Source: an uncultured Spirochaetales bacterium
Lineage (GTDB): Bacteria; Spirochaetota; Spirochaetia; Sphaerochaetales; Sphaerochaetaceae
Length of the DNA: 64,000 bases
Direction of reading: 5' to 3'
Assembly (NCBI GenBank): GCA_902781545.1
Contig: CACZJR010000001.1
Location: forward strand, 1-64,000
Shown piece after piece: positions 56,806 through 64,000 of the stretch. The notes under the pieces were generated by a model. The model had not been told where the DNA came from. It saw only the letters and a program-made list of their open reading frames with translations, and searched no databases. A program made the position numbers and the translations under genes. Every line of letters begins with the position of its first letter. Within the stretch, counting starts at the first letter, position 1.

Positions 56806-58959
56806 TCACCGAATGTGATGGGTTTCCCTGTATTTTGCGGGAGTACAGCCGTTGAGTTGTTTGAACAGTTTGTAGAAATATGGTGTATCACCGAAACCCA
56901 CGGAATATATGATGCTGTCAATCGGTTCATCGGTTTCCGCCAAGAGCTTGCATGCAACGGTCATTCGCTCATTCAGGACAAATCTGCTGAAGGTTTCTCC
57001 GGTGGTCCGTTTGAAGACCTTTCCGAGATAAGCGGATGTCATTCCTAACTTCTCTGCGACGGTATCTATTGAGAATGTCCTGTTCTCGCAATTTTCCTTT
57101 GTTATTCTAATTATTTCATTTACAAGATCGGACTGTCTGCTGTTCTTGTTCTGTTCAACCGCCAGTTCGGTCTGGTGAAGGATTGCCTCCATGTAGCTGT
57201 ATATCTCTGCTATGTATTCCATCTTCAGGAACCTGTAGAGCAGGGCATCAGACAGCGAGGACTCCTCAATGCCGTTGTTCCTTTGGAGTTTGCAGATTGC
57301 ATCCTCCAATGAGGTGGACAGGTTCACAAGACTTGTCTGTGCGCTTCTGTAGGAACCTCCCGAAATTCCATCCAGAATCTCCCTGAGATGAACCAATGCT
57401 CCCGGAATGTTGAGTTTCAGGATATCATCCACCATCTTCCTTAGAGATGTCTCCGGTATTGAATACGGTGTCATCTCCTGTTCCTCAACCATCGATCTGG
57501 TCACAGTGATTCCCGGTCCCAGCAGAAATCTGTAGGAGATGGACTCGCTCATATAGCCATATGCGGAGCTTGCCAAATCCAACGGGCATGGGTCAGATAC
57601 GAATACGGAGACGGATATCGCGAAGGCTGCCATGATTTCTTCCTTCAGTTTTTCCATATCAGGCAAATCGGTGGGATTCTGTAGAATCAACAGACAACGC
57701 TCATCATCCTCGTATGTGGACAGTGGGTGCAGATCATCGTCTATACGGGAGGAGATGAAGGTGCAGAGTCTCTCCTTGAAAGTGTTTCTGTCTGCAATCC
57801 TCTCCATTCCGTCCACGAGTTTTGGATAATTGTCTATTGCAAAGATTGCCACAACGATTTCAGCGGTGTTTTCCTCAATGATCCCAGATGCCTCGAAAGA
57901 GGTTCCTGAATGAAGACAGGACAGTATAATGTTCCTTCTGTTTGCAATGGCAGCCTCAGCTTCCTTTCTCCTGTTCTCCTCTATCGCGTCATGCTGTGAC
58001 TTTATGTTCTTCCAGATGAACCGGAAAAGGAATCCGCTTACAAGAAGACTGAATCCGAACAGCAGGGCAAGGAGCACTATCGCATTTCCGTATCCCTTCG
58101 TCTTGGTTATGGAGTCAATCACATCCTCATCCGCTATCATGGCAAGCTTTGCCTTTCCATTAAGGACCTCGGTCTGGCATACGATGTACCTTTTCCCTTC
58201 TGATCGGAGAGAGAAGTTCTCCTGACTTCTCTCCATACGTCTGAGAACCGTTTCCAGCAGACTGTCAGTTGCCATTTCCTTGTTGCCTGCAATTGCGTGC
58301 ACAGATTCCGAGTTGTCCATAAGCAGCAGGAACTCCCCGTCCGTCTCGTTGCTGTCTATGAGCTTTGCCAGCATGTCCTGCCGGATGTTGACCATGATCA
58401 CATTCGATTCGTTCTGGTCTACGAGAGTGTTGTATCTTATGAAGCTGAGATATGGAATCTCATCAATCGAAGGGAAGAAAGGATTGAAGATACGGAATAT
58501 GGGATCAAGGTTGTTTATGCCCGAATAATCCAGGAAGATTTCTTTCGCCGTGAAATCGGGAAAGTCCTTGATTGGATACACCGCTTCAGGCATATGTGGC
58601 GATGAGACATAGATCATCCCGTTCTTTCTGTTGAAGATGTATATTGAGTCAATGAAGTAGTTTGATGATTCGTAGTGGCTGAGTCGTCTCAGCCCAGTCA
58701 GAAGATCGCTGGCTGATACATTCTCATAGTTGAGAAGCCTGGATATGTCGGCGTCCAGGCTAACACTGTCAAGGAGGTCCTTGGTCGAACCGCTTATGGC
58801 ATTGACGTACAATGCCTCGCTGTCCAAAGCCATCTGCCCATACGTCATCATATGCCGTTCCGCTGTTCTTCCATAGATGAGGATGAACCCGAGCGACAGT
58901 ATCGCGACCATTGTCAGGACGCCGAGGGAGAAAAGTATCAGCAGACGGGTAGGTTTCAT
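56806..58959 (-). CDS. Membrane-anchored AraC-family regulator with extracellular sensor
   Basis: 717 residues. Helix 1 (LLILFSLGVLTMVAILSLGF) and helix 2 (AIVLLALLFGFSLLVSGFLF, near 300) bracket a ~260-residue extracytoplasmic sensor of Cache-like size. A cytoplasmic linker domain follows, and the C-terminal 100 residues are an AraC DNA-binding domain (FSIDTVAEKLGMTSAYLGKV, FVLNERMTVACKLLAETDEP, VGFGDTPYFYKLFKQLNGCT). Such proteins are common in Firmicutes for control of polysaccharide use. Here the likely targets are the sugar-binding protein and GH59 genes upstream, and perhaps the symporter across the terminator. Confidence 0.88.
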   Translation of the reverse strand: MKPTRLLILFSLGVLTMVAILSLGFILIYGRTAERHMMTYGQMALDSEALYVNAISGSTKDLLDSVSLDADISRLLNYENVSASDLLTGLRRLSHYESSNYFIDSIYIFNRKNGMIYVSSPHMPEAVYPIKDFPDFTAKEIFLDYSGINNLDPIFRIFNPFFPSIDEIPYLSFIRYNTLVDQNESNVIMVNIRQDMLAKLIDSNETDGEFLLLMDNSESVHAIAGNKEMATDSLLETVLRRMERSQENFSLRSEGKRYIVCQTEVLNGKAKLAMIADEDVIDSITKTKGYGNAIVLLALLFGFSLLVSGFLFRFIWKNIKSQHDAIEENRRKEAEAAIANRRNIILSCLHSGTSFEASGIIEENTAEIVVAIFAIDNYPKLVDGMERIADRNTFKERLCTFISSRIDDDLHPLSTYEDDERCLLILQNPTDLPDMEKLKEEIMAAFAISVSVFVSDPCPLDLASSAYGYMSESISYRFLLGPGITVTRSMVEEQEMTPYSIPETSLRKMVDDILKLNIPGALVHLREILDGISGGSYRSAQTSLVNLSTSLEDAICKLQRNNGIEESSLSDALLYRFLKMEYIAEIYSYMEAILHQTELAVEQNKNSRQSDLVNEIIRITKENCENRTFSIDTVAEKLGMTSAYLGKVFKRTTGETFSRFVLNERMTVACKLLAETDEPIDSIIYSVGFGDTPYFYKLFKQLNGCTPAKYRETHHIR

Positions 58960-58994
58960 GTTTCCATTCTAAGCCATGTTCGCAGATAAAAGAA

Positions 58995-59027
58995 TGCAGA
59001 CTTCCGTTATTTGTCCGGAAGTCTGCA
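58995..59027 (-). terminator. Intrinsic terminator of the sugar-binding protein operon
   Basis: TGCAGACTTCCG and CGGAAGTCTGCA form a 12-bp perfect stem around a nine-base loop; on the minus strand TTCTTTTATC follows. It ends the SBP transcript before the regulator gene, whose start lies 35 bases further on. Confidence 0.8.
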
Positions 59028-59046
59028 TATCCTGATCATCTGATCG

Positions 59047-60567
59047 TCAATTGATGCTGTTCCTTGTGTAATAGGCTTCCATCTGTGCGGACACCTCGGC
59101 AAGGAGCTTGTCGATTCCAGCTGCCTGGAGCTGTTTTCTGTACTCTGCTATTGCTGCATCGACATCATCCACGATACCGATGTTGATGGGGTATCCATAC
59201 TGCTGTACGACCTGGTTCACTGCTGCAAGCTCCGCCTGGACGTTGGAGTAGTCAAGTGAAGCCGAACCGAACTTATTGAGAACCTCGACGGACTTCAGAT
59301 AGTCCATGAGCGGCTCGTATCCTGCCCATACACCATCATCGTTTCTCATGAGGTTGCTTACTCTCATTGCGTACTGGGCTCCACTCATGCTGTGGTTGTT
59401 GACTGTTGCCGGATCCACTCCGACTGCCGGTTTGATGAGATTCCCTTCAGCAGTGATTGTGAAGTGTCTTCCCTCTATTCCGTACATCCACAGGTCGAAG
59501 AGTTCCTGGTCGGTCTTTATGATCTCAAGCACTCTGAGGGCCCTCTCAGCATTTGGAGAGGAGGCTGGGATTGCAAATCCGTTCTCTGTGACAGGGTTGA
59601 CGAACGTATAACCTGTGAGCTGGGCAAAGGGCCAGTATGCACAGACGGCCTGTGGAACCTTCGACTCCATGTACTTCATCATGTTCTTGGCACCATCGGC
59701 ATTGGCCTGTGTGATTGCACTTGTTCCTGCCTGGATGCTGCTCCATGGGTCTGTGGTGCTGGAAAGCGCATTGCTGCTCCAGTATCCCTTCTTTGCCCAG
59801 GTCTGCATCCTGTGTGCCCATTCGACGTATTCCTCTGTGAATGGGTAGGCGATTATGTCATGGATGTCGTCCATGCTCTTCACCATCACAATCGATGATG
59901 TCGAGCCTGCAATTGCCTCGAATCCGTAATAGGCCTTGAAGAACTGGAACAGGGCCTGCTCAGGGTTTCCATCAATCACTCTTATGGCCGGTTCGTTGGC
60001 TGCGATTGCATCGGCATAGGCCTCGAAGGACTCAATGCTGTCGATTTTGGACACTCCGTACTTCTCTCCCAGGTCCTGTCTGTAGAAGATTCCATTCGTT
60101 CCGAAGTTCGATTCATATGACGGGATCTCATACAGCTTCCCATCAACCTTGGCCTGGTTCAACTGACCCTCTGTGAAATAACCGTAGACAGTTGGCATGT
60201 ACTTCGGGAACATCTCAGTGAGGTCTGTGAATGCTCCGGTTGTGGCATACTGGCTGTACAGGCTTGGATTCACATACATCAGGTCCGCGGGCTCACCTGT
60301 CGTAAGGATCAGCTGGTACTGGTTCCTGTAGTTGTCCCATCCAAGGCATGTCACATTGATCGTTGTATTGCATTTTGCCTTGAGCAGTTCGTTGAACTTC
60401 TCCATCACCATGTCCTTATCCTTTCCGGAGGAACCGGAACTGTACATGATGAGCTCCACGTAGTCTGCAAACGGATCATCCGATGCCTGTGGTGCCTCTG
60501 CTGCGCTCTGGGCGAACAGGCTCATCGAGATGAGAAGAACCAACAATAAAACCGATAATTTCCTCAT
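59047..60567 (-). CDS. ABC transporter extracellular solute-binding protein (carbohydrate type)
   Basis: 506 residues with signal peptide MRKLSVLLLVLLISMSLFA, then QSAAEAPQA, a form typical of spirochaete binding proteins. There is no lipobox, so it should be free in the periplasm. The body has the LipO-like pattern: FNELLKAKCNTTINVTCLG, TTGEPADLMYVNPSLYSQYA, DGKLYEIPSYESNFGTNGIF, NGFAIPASSPNAERALRVLE and AGIDKLLAEVSAQMEAYYT. It starts with a perfect TAAGGAGGAG ribosome binding site and lies 26 bases after the GH59 gene. No permease genes are in view; they may lie beyond the window or elsewhere. Confidence 0.88.
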   Translation of the reverse strand: MRKLSVLLLVLLISMSLFAQSAAEAPQASDDPFADYVELIMYSSGSSGKDKDMVMEKFNELLKAKCNTTINVTCLGWDNYRNQYQLILTTGEPADLMYVNPSLYSQYATTGAFTDLTEMFPKYMPTVYGYFTEGQLNQAKVDGKLYEIPSYESNFGTNGIFYRQDLGEKYGVSKIDSIESFEAYADAIAANEPAIRVIDGNPEQALFQFFKAYYGFEAIAGSTSSIVMVKSMDDIHDIIAYPFTEEYVEWAHRMQTWAKKGYWSSNALSSTTDPWSSIQAGTSAITQANADGAKNMMKYMESKVPQAVCAYWPFAQLTGYTFVNPVTENGFAIPASSPNAERALRVLEIIKTDQELFDLWMYGIEGRHFTITAEGNLIKPAVGVDPATVNNHSMSGAQYAMRVSNLMRNDDGVWAGYEPLMDYLKSVEVLNKFGSASLDYSNVQAELAAVNQVVQQYGYPINIGIVDDVDAAIAEYRKQLQAAGIDKLLAEVSAQMEAYYTRNSIN

Positions 60568-60593
60568 AGTTTTCTCCTCCTTATAGTGAAACT

Positions 60594-63500
60594 CTATGAA
60601 ATTCCTTTTCTGACGCTTATGTCCTTGAAACGAGTGGTTCCTGTATAGCTTTCTCCAGTCGCAAGCCTTATCTGGCTTATGGACGAAACCACATTTCTGA
60701 ATGTACAGGCTGTCTTGATCCTCGTACCGTCCACATAGATGTCAAATCGCTTTGCATTCACATCTGCAACAACCATCAATTCATACCAGGTACCCGGTAC
60801 TGGAGTGAGAAAGTTTACATATGAGCCATCGTTCGCCCTGTAACACAGGTTGTACAGGTCACTGTTGTAGATCTCAATCGCATTTGTGCTTCCATCTGAC
60901 AGCAATATCCTCGACCATGTACCCAATCCGCTTTCTGAAAGCTTCAATGAAAGGATCACTGTACCTGTCTGGGCGGGGAAGTATTTGGTCATTGATGCCT
61001 GTTGTGAAGTGTTGGAATCTGAAAGGGAGACGCAGTTTCCGATGTCTGCAGTCTCAATGAGAACTGTTGTGCCGGTTGGGGCAACAAGGCTCCAATCCAC
61101 AGGCTGGGTGTTCACTGTCTGCATGTCGAACATGTCCTCTGCAAGGGAATACTTTCCGATTCTGAAGTTCCTGAACCAAGCCTGCCCCTTGAAGCTCGAC
61201 CCGCTTTCGATTCTTATTCCATCGATTTTCGAGCCTTGCCTTCTGAAAGTACAGCCGGTTTTCTTGAAAGTGTCGTTGACTTGGACCGAGAACAGGTTGT
61301 TACTTATATCTATCTGAAGGTCAATCTTGTACCAATTGCCTGCAGATATGTCCATGATCTTCACATCAGAGGCATTCCGGTTTCTGTAGCATAGACCATT
61401 CACATTGCTGTCATAGATCTCTACAACGCTCGATGTTCCGTCAAGTGCATACAGTCTGAACCATTTTCCTGTTGATGCTGTCTTGTATTCGAATGAAATG
61501 TTTAGCCTGTCACTTGATGCAGCGAAGTTCCTGATTGCGTAGCATACACCTGAAGAAGCCTGGTCATTCAGTGTTATGCATTTGGTTGTGTCTTCCAATG
61601 CTATTCTGCACTGTGTACTCGAGGCCTCTGTGACTGACCAGCCGTATGGCTTGTTGCCTGTTGTCTCTGTGCTGAAATCGGATTCGTAAAGCGTCACATC
61701 CTGCTCGATGTCAGTGCTTATCGGTGTATGGACCGGATCAATCAACCCTGTTCCGCCAATTGTTTCAACTGCATCAATGTTTATGGCATTGCCTGTTGAA
61801 TCTGTCGAGTGGCTGCCTTTCACAACGAGCCTGACATGATGGTCCGCTGCGTTTAACCCATATGCCGAGAAGAGGCTCTTTCTGTATTTTGTGGAGTCTG
61901 CATAGGAATCTATGGTTTCAACCAGACTACCGTCAATGTAGACATCCGCCAAGCCACAGTCGACATCTTTCACTCCAAGAATGCTTACGGATGTCCCATT
62001 GAAGGAGAAGTCCATCTCATCTCCACTTGTTGACGTGGTCAACAACGTACGATGGTAGTTCTTTGCATTGCTGCCGGACTCCGCCCAGGAACCGATGTAC
62101 TCGATTCTGCTGTCCAATTCCTTGTACCGCTCGCATTCGACAGGTGTGGATGCATCCATCTGCTCAATTGCAAGATTGTCATAACGGACAATGTTATATC
62201 CACTTCCAATTACTACGTGACCGCTGGGGTATTCCGAATCTGTTGTCTCGGTTAACAATTGGTTGTCATAGTAGACCTGTATGACATTGTCGCGGCAACA
62301 CAGCTGCAGACTGTGCCAAGTGTTGAGGGTGAATGATGAGAGCATTCCACTTTGCAGGACCAATGCTGCACTTCTGAGTTGCCATCTCCCATCATGGAAG
62401 AGTCTGATGTTGTAGCATTCGGCAGGGACATTTCCTGTAGGAGAGAAGTTACACCTTGCTCCAAGGAGCACGTAGCCTTCGTAGTCTGCATCAGTGATTG
62501 TCTCCATCAGAAAATCGAAACTGACCTTGTAGTTTTTCAACTCCTGACCGCCAAGGATTGTGTACGGTGAAGGCGTGGCACGCCTTTCCCAGTCTATGGG
62601 TTTATTGCTGTATTTGATGACCTGTTTTAAGCAGTTACCACCATTTTTTCCACCAGATGCAATCTCATAGGCACCTGACTGGTCTACAGTGTATCTCGGC
62701 TGTTTCCCTATGGAATACGACTCGAAATCGTCGTTGTAGGGTAGGCTGAATGAGGTGCTTGAAGGAATTGAATAGGCGGGCTGCCCCTTTGACTGTCCAG
62801 TTGTGGTTGTAAGTGTGCAGATCGAATATGGAGGCAATGTGACTGACAATGCGCCCGAATTCACAGGGACGTCTGCAAGATTGATGAACTGGCTTGCCTC
62901 CGTTGTCTGCCATGCATGCAAGGATGTAGCCTGCAGGTTGTTCAATGTGAGATTGAAAGTCTCTGCTGTTGCACTTCTGTTCAGAAGCACTATGCTGAAA
63001 TCACCAGTACTTGAATCCTTCAGTGTCAGATAGCTGTGTTCGGATGCGGTGTGACAACCACTATTAATGTAGTACCAGCCGGGTTCGATGAACTGTGTGA
63101 ACTGTGCCACAACCCAAAGTGCAGGCTCTATCTTGTAGTGTCCTGTCCATGGATGGGCTGCCTCAATGATTCCCTTGTATGTGTAGGGGACATTGTCATA
63201 TATGGCTTCGATTATGGGATGCATCACATACTGGACCATTCTTCCTGAAGCATATGAGCGTATGATCTTGTAGGCCATGTCCAGAGCAGAGGAGAACTTG
63301 TGTCTGTAGGCCACCACGTCTTCACTGTCGAAGATCGGAAGCCCACAGTTCTTCGCCGCGTCAGGGCTGTCCTGTTTGTAGTGTGCATTTATGGCGTAGA
63401 GTGAGGCTTTCAATGCTGAATCGCTGTTTACCATGGAGGCTATGTTCCAGTCTGTTGTGCTGTCTGCCCCAGTGAGCTTCACGTTGGAGAATCCGTCATT

Positions 63501-64000
63501 GTCAAGGCCAGGTCTAAGGACATTGACAACCCAGTTTCTGCTGAAATCACCCTCGTTCTCATCTGGGGAGAGAAAATCGAAGTCCAGATTGAACTCATCC
63601 TTTGCGCCCTGCAGGAAATTTTTATAGTAAAGGTATTTCTTGGTGTTGTCCGTTATCCATGATGGAGTTCCCCATCTGATTGCATCCAGTATTATCTTCT
63701 GGTTCCTTGCCTTGGCCTCTGTTGCAAGCCAGAGGCCAACACCTCTTGTAATGTCGAAATCCGTTTCCGAGCGCATGTGGCTTGGCTCTGTGCCGCAGGT
63801 GCCATTTGCATCGGAACCGATCTCAACCTTGAGCTGATGGAAGGACGCCCCGTATTTCGGGGTGAAAAGAAGGTTTAGAATATCAGTTCTCTGATTCTCA
63901 GGGTATTCTCGCAGAAGCTTTGTCATCCCATTGCTGGTGACTCCTCCGATTCCTTCGAACTTTCTTCCCAAAACTGAGCCGTCGATTGTTGCACTGGTAG
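60594..64000 (-). CDS. GH59 galactocerebrosidase-like glycoside hydrolase, multi-domain (cut by window end)
   Basis: The frame is open past the last base, so the N-terminus is missing; 1134 residues are visible. The catalytic part starts with FEGIGGVTSNGMTKLLREYP and FHQLKVEIGSDANGTCGTEP, the hallmark of galactocerebrosidases. The acid/base glutamate lies in SPDENEG (codon 63554-63552) and the nucleophile in IFDSEDV (63323-63321). These are 77 residues apart, close to the 76 in human GALC. Beta-sandwich domains follow: a LamG-like one (~62800-62200), a carbohydrate-binding-like one (~62130-61740) and two tandem similar modules (61700-61150 and 61150-60594). It probably cleaves beta-galactosides outside the cytoplasm and feeds the adjacent binding protein. 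Confidence 0.85.
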   Translation of the reverse strand, partial: TSATIDGSVLGRKFEGIGGVTSNGMTKLLREYPENQRTDILNLLFTPKYGASFHQLKVEIGSDANGTCGTEPSHMRSETDFDITRGVGLWLATEAKARNQKIILDAIRWGTPSWITDNTKKYLYYKNFLQGAKDEFNLDFDFLSPDENEGDFSRNWVVNVLRPGLDNDGFSNVKLTGADSTTDWNIASMVNSDSALKASLYAINAHYKQDSPDAAKNCGLPIFDSEDVVAYRHKFSSALDMAYKIIRSYASGRMVQYVMHPIIEAIYDNVPYTYKGIIEAAHPWTGHYKIEPALWVVAQFTQFIEPGWYYINSGCHTASEHSYLTLKDSSTGDFSIVLLNRSATAETFNLTLNNLQATSLHAWQTTEASQFINLADVPVNSGALSVTLPPYSICTLTTTTGQSKGQPAYSIPSSTSFSLPYNDDFESYSIGKQPRYTVDQSGAYEIASGGKNGGNCLKQVIKYSNKPIDWERRATPSPYTILGGQELKNYKVSFDFLMETITDADYEGYVLLGARCNFSPTGNVPAECYNIRLFHDGRWQLRSAALVLQSGMLSSFTLNTWHSLQLCCRDNVIQVYYDNQLLTETTDSEYPSGHVVIGSGYNIVRYDNLAIEQMDASTPVECERYKELDSRIEYIGSWAESGSNAKNYHRTLLTTSTSGDEMDFSFNGTSVSILGVKDVDCGLADVYIDGSLVETIDSYADSTKYRKSLFSAYGLNAADHHVRLVVKGSHSTDSTGNAINIDAVETIGGTGLIDPVHTPISTDIEQDVTLYESDFSTETTGNKPYGWSVTEASSTQCRIALEDTTKCITLNDQASSGVCYAIRNFAASSDRLNISFEYKTASTGKWFRLYALDGTSSVVEIYDSNVNGLCYRNRNASDVKIMDISAGNWYKIDLQIDISNNLFSVQVNDTFKKTGCTFRRQGSKIDGIRIESGSSFKGQAWFRNFRIGKYSLAEDMFDMQTVNTQPVDWSLVAPTGTTVLIETADIGNCVSLSDSNTSQQASMTKYFPAQTGTVILSLKLSESGLGTWSRILLSDGSTNAIEIYNSDLYNLCYRANDGSYVNFLTPVPGTWYELMVVADVNAKRFDIYVDGTRIKTACTFRNVVSSISQIRLATGESYTGTTRFKDISVRKGIS

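Noticed and set aside
1-64000. CRISPR arrays, insertion sequences, integrases or phage genes
   Set aside because: No regularly spaced repeats, transposase-like frames or attachment-site duplications were found on reading; this is not a computed search.

Overview
The window looks like a chromosome segment of a spirochaete, most likely from the Sphaerochaetales/Treponema side and plausibly gut-associated. The reasons are: the gene order rpsT - HU - lnt - rho - rpmE, which I recall from Treponema pallidum; a periplasmic binding protein with the spirochaete-style signal peptide end LFAQSAAEA; a TGS/ThrRS-like uridine kinase; a run of secreted beta-barrel proteins; and moderate GC with heavy AGG/AGA arginine use. 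No rRNA, CRISPR array, insertion sequence or phage gene was seen. The lineage is inference, not proof.

Region 1 (1-24014) is a surface-polysaccharide locus. It has an undecaprenyl-phosphate sugar-1-phosphate transferase, a Wzx-type flippase, an EpsG/Wzy-like polymerase, three GT4 glycosyltransferases, three TupA-like ATP-grasp enzymes and a PAP2 phosphatase suited to lipid-carrier recycling. These are interleaved with six secreted barrel proteins of the Wzi (capsule anchoring) type and a very short Omp85-like protein with one POTRA-like domain. A PI-PLC-like lipoprotein and a small barrel lie among them. The genes form five blocks of alternating strand. Together they suggest that a polymer is built on the inner membrane, possibly amino-acylated, polymerised, exported and anchored at the outer membrane by a family of Wzi-like proteins. 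This is the best candidate for an undescribed system here.

Region 2 (24024-37859) is mostly housekeeping: purD, a TatD-family nuclease, dus, a degenerate AAA/DUF4143 ATPase, and an amino-sugar operon (left-handed beta-helix protein, glmM, nagB, second glmM-like gene). A TerB-like protein, a CmpB-type membrane protein, a SpoIIE phosphatase with sensor and HAMP, a YwaF-type membrane protein and a FemAB/CelD-type acyltransferase follow.

Region 3 (37861-47280) starts with a convergent terminator and tRNA-Val(GAC). It continues with a RicT-like PSP1 protein, rpsT, an HU protein, lnt, rho (with a long disordered N-terminal extension), rpmE, a degenerate galactokinase-like GHMP protein, and a nifS/nifU Fe-S assembly pair.

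Region 4 (47281-64000) holds a TGS-uridine kinase behind a twin-palindrome intergenic region, a four-cluster ferredoxin with an aldehyde:ferredoxin oxidoreductase, a phosphodiesterase, a monoacylglycerol-lipase-like hydrolase, a YihY membrane protein, manA and a sodium:solute symporter. The end is a minus-strand carbohydrate-use unit: a GH59 galactocerebrosidase-like enzyme (open at the window edge), a sugar-binding protein and a membrane-anchored AraC-type regulator.

All gaps between genes are shorter than 300 bases; the informative ones are described as promoters, terminators or repeats. Gene functions come from motif recognition by eye, without database searches.
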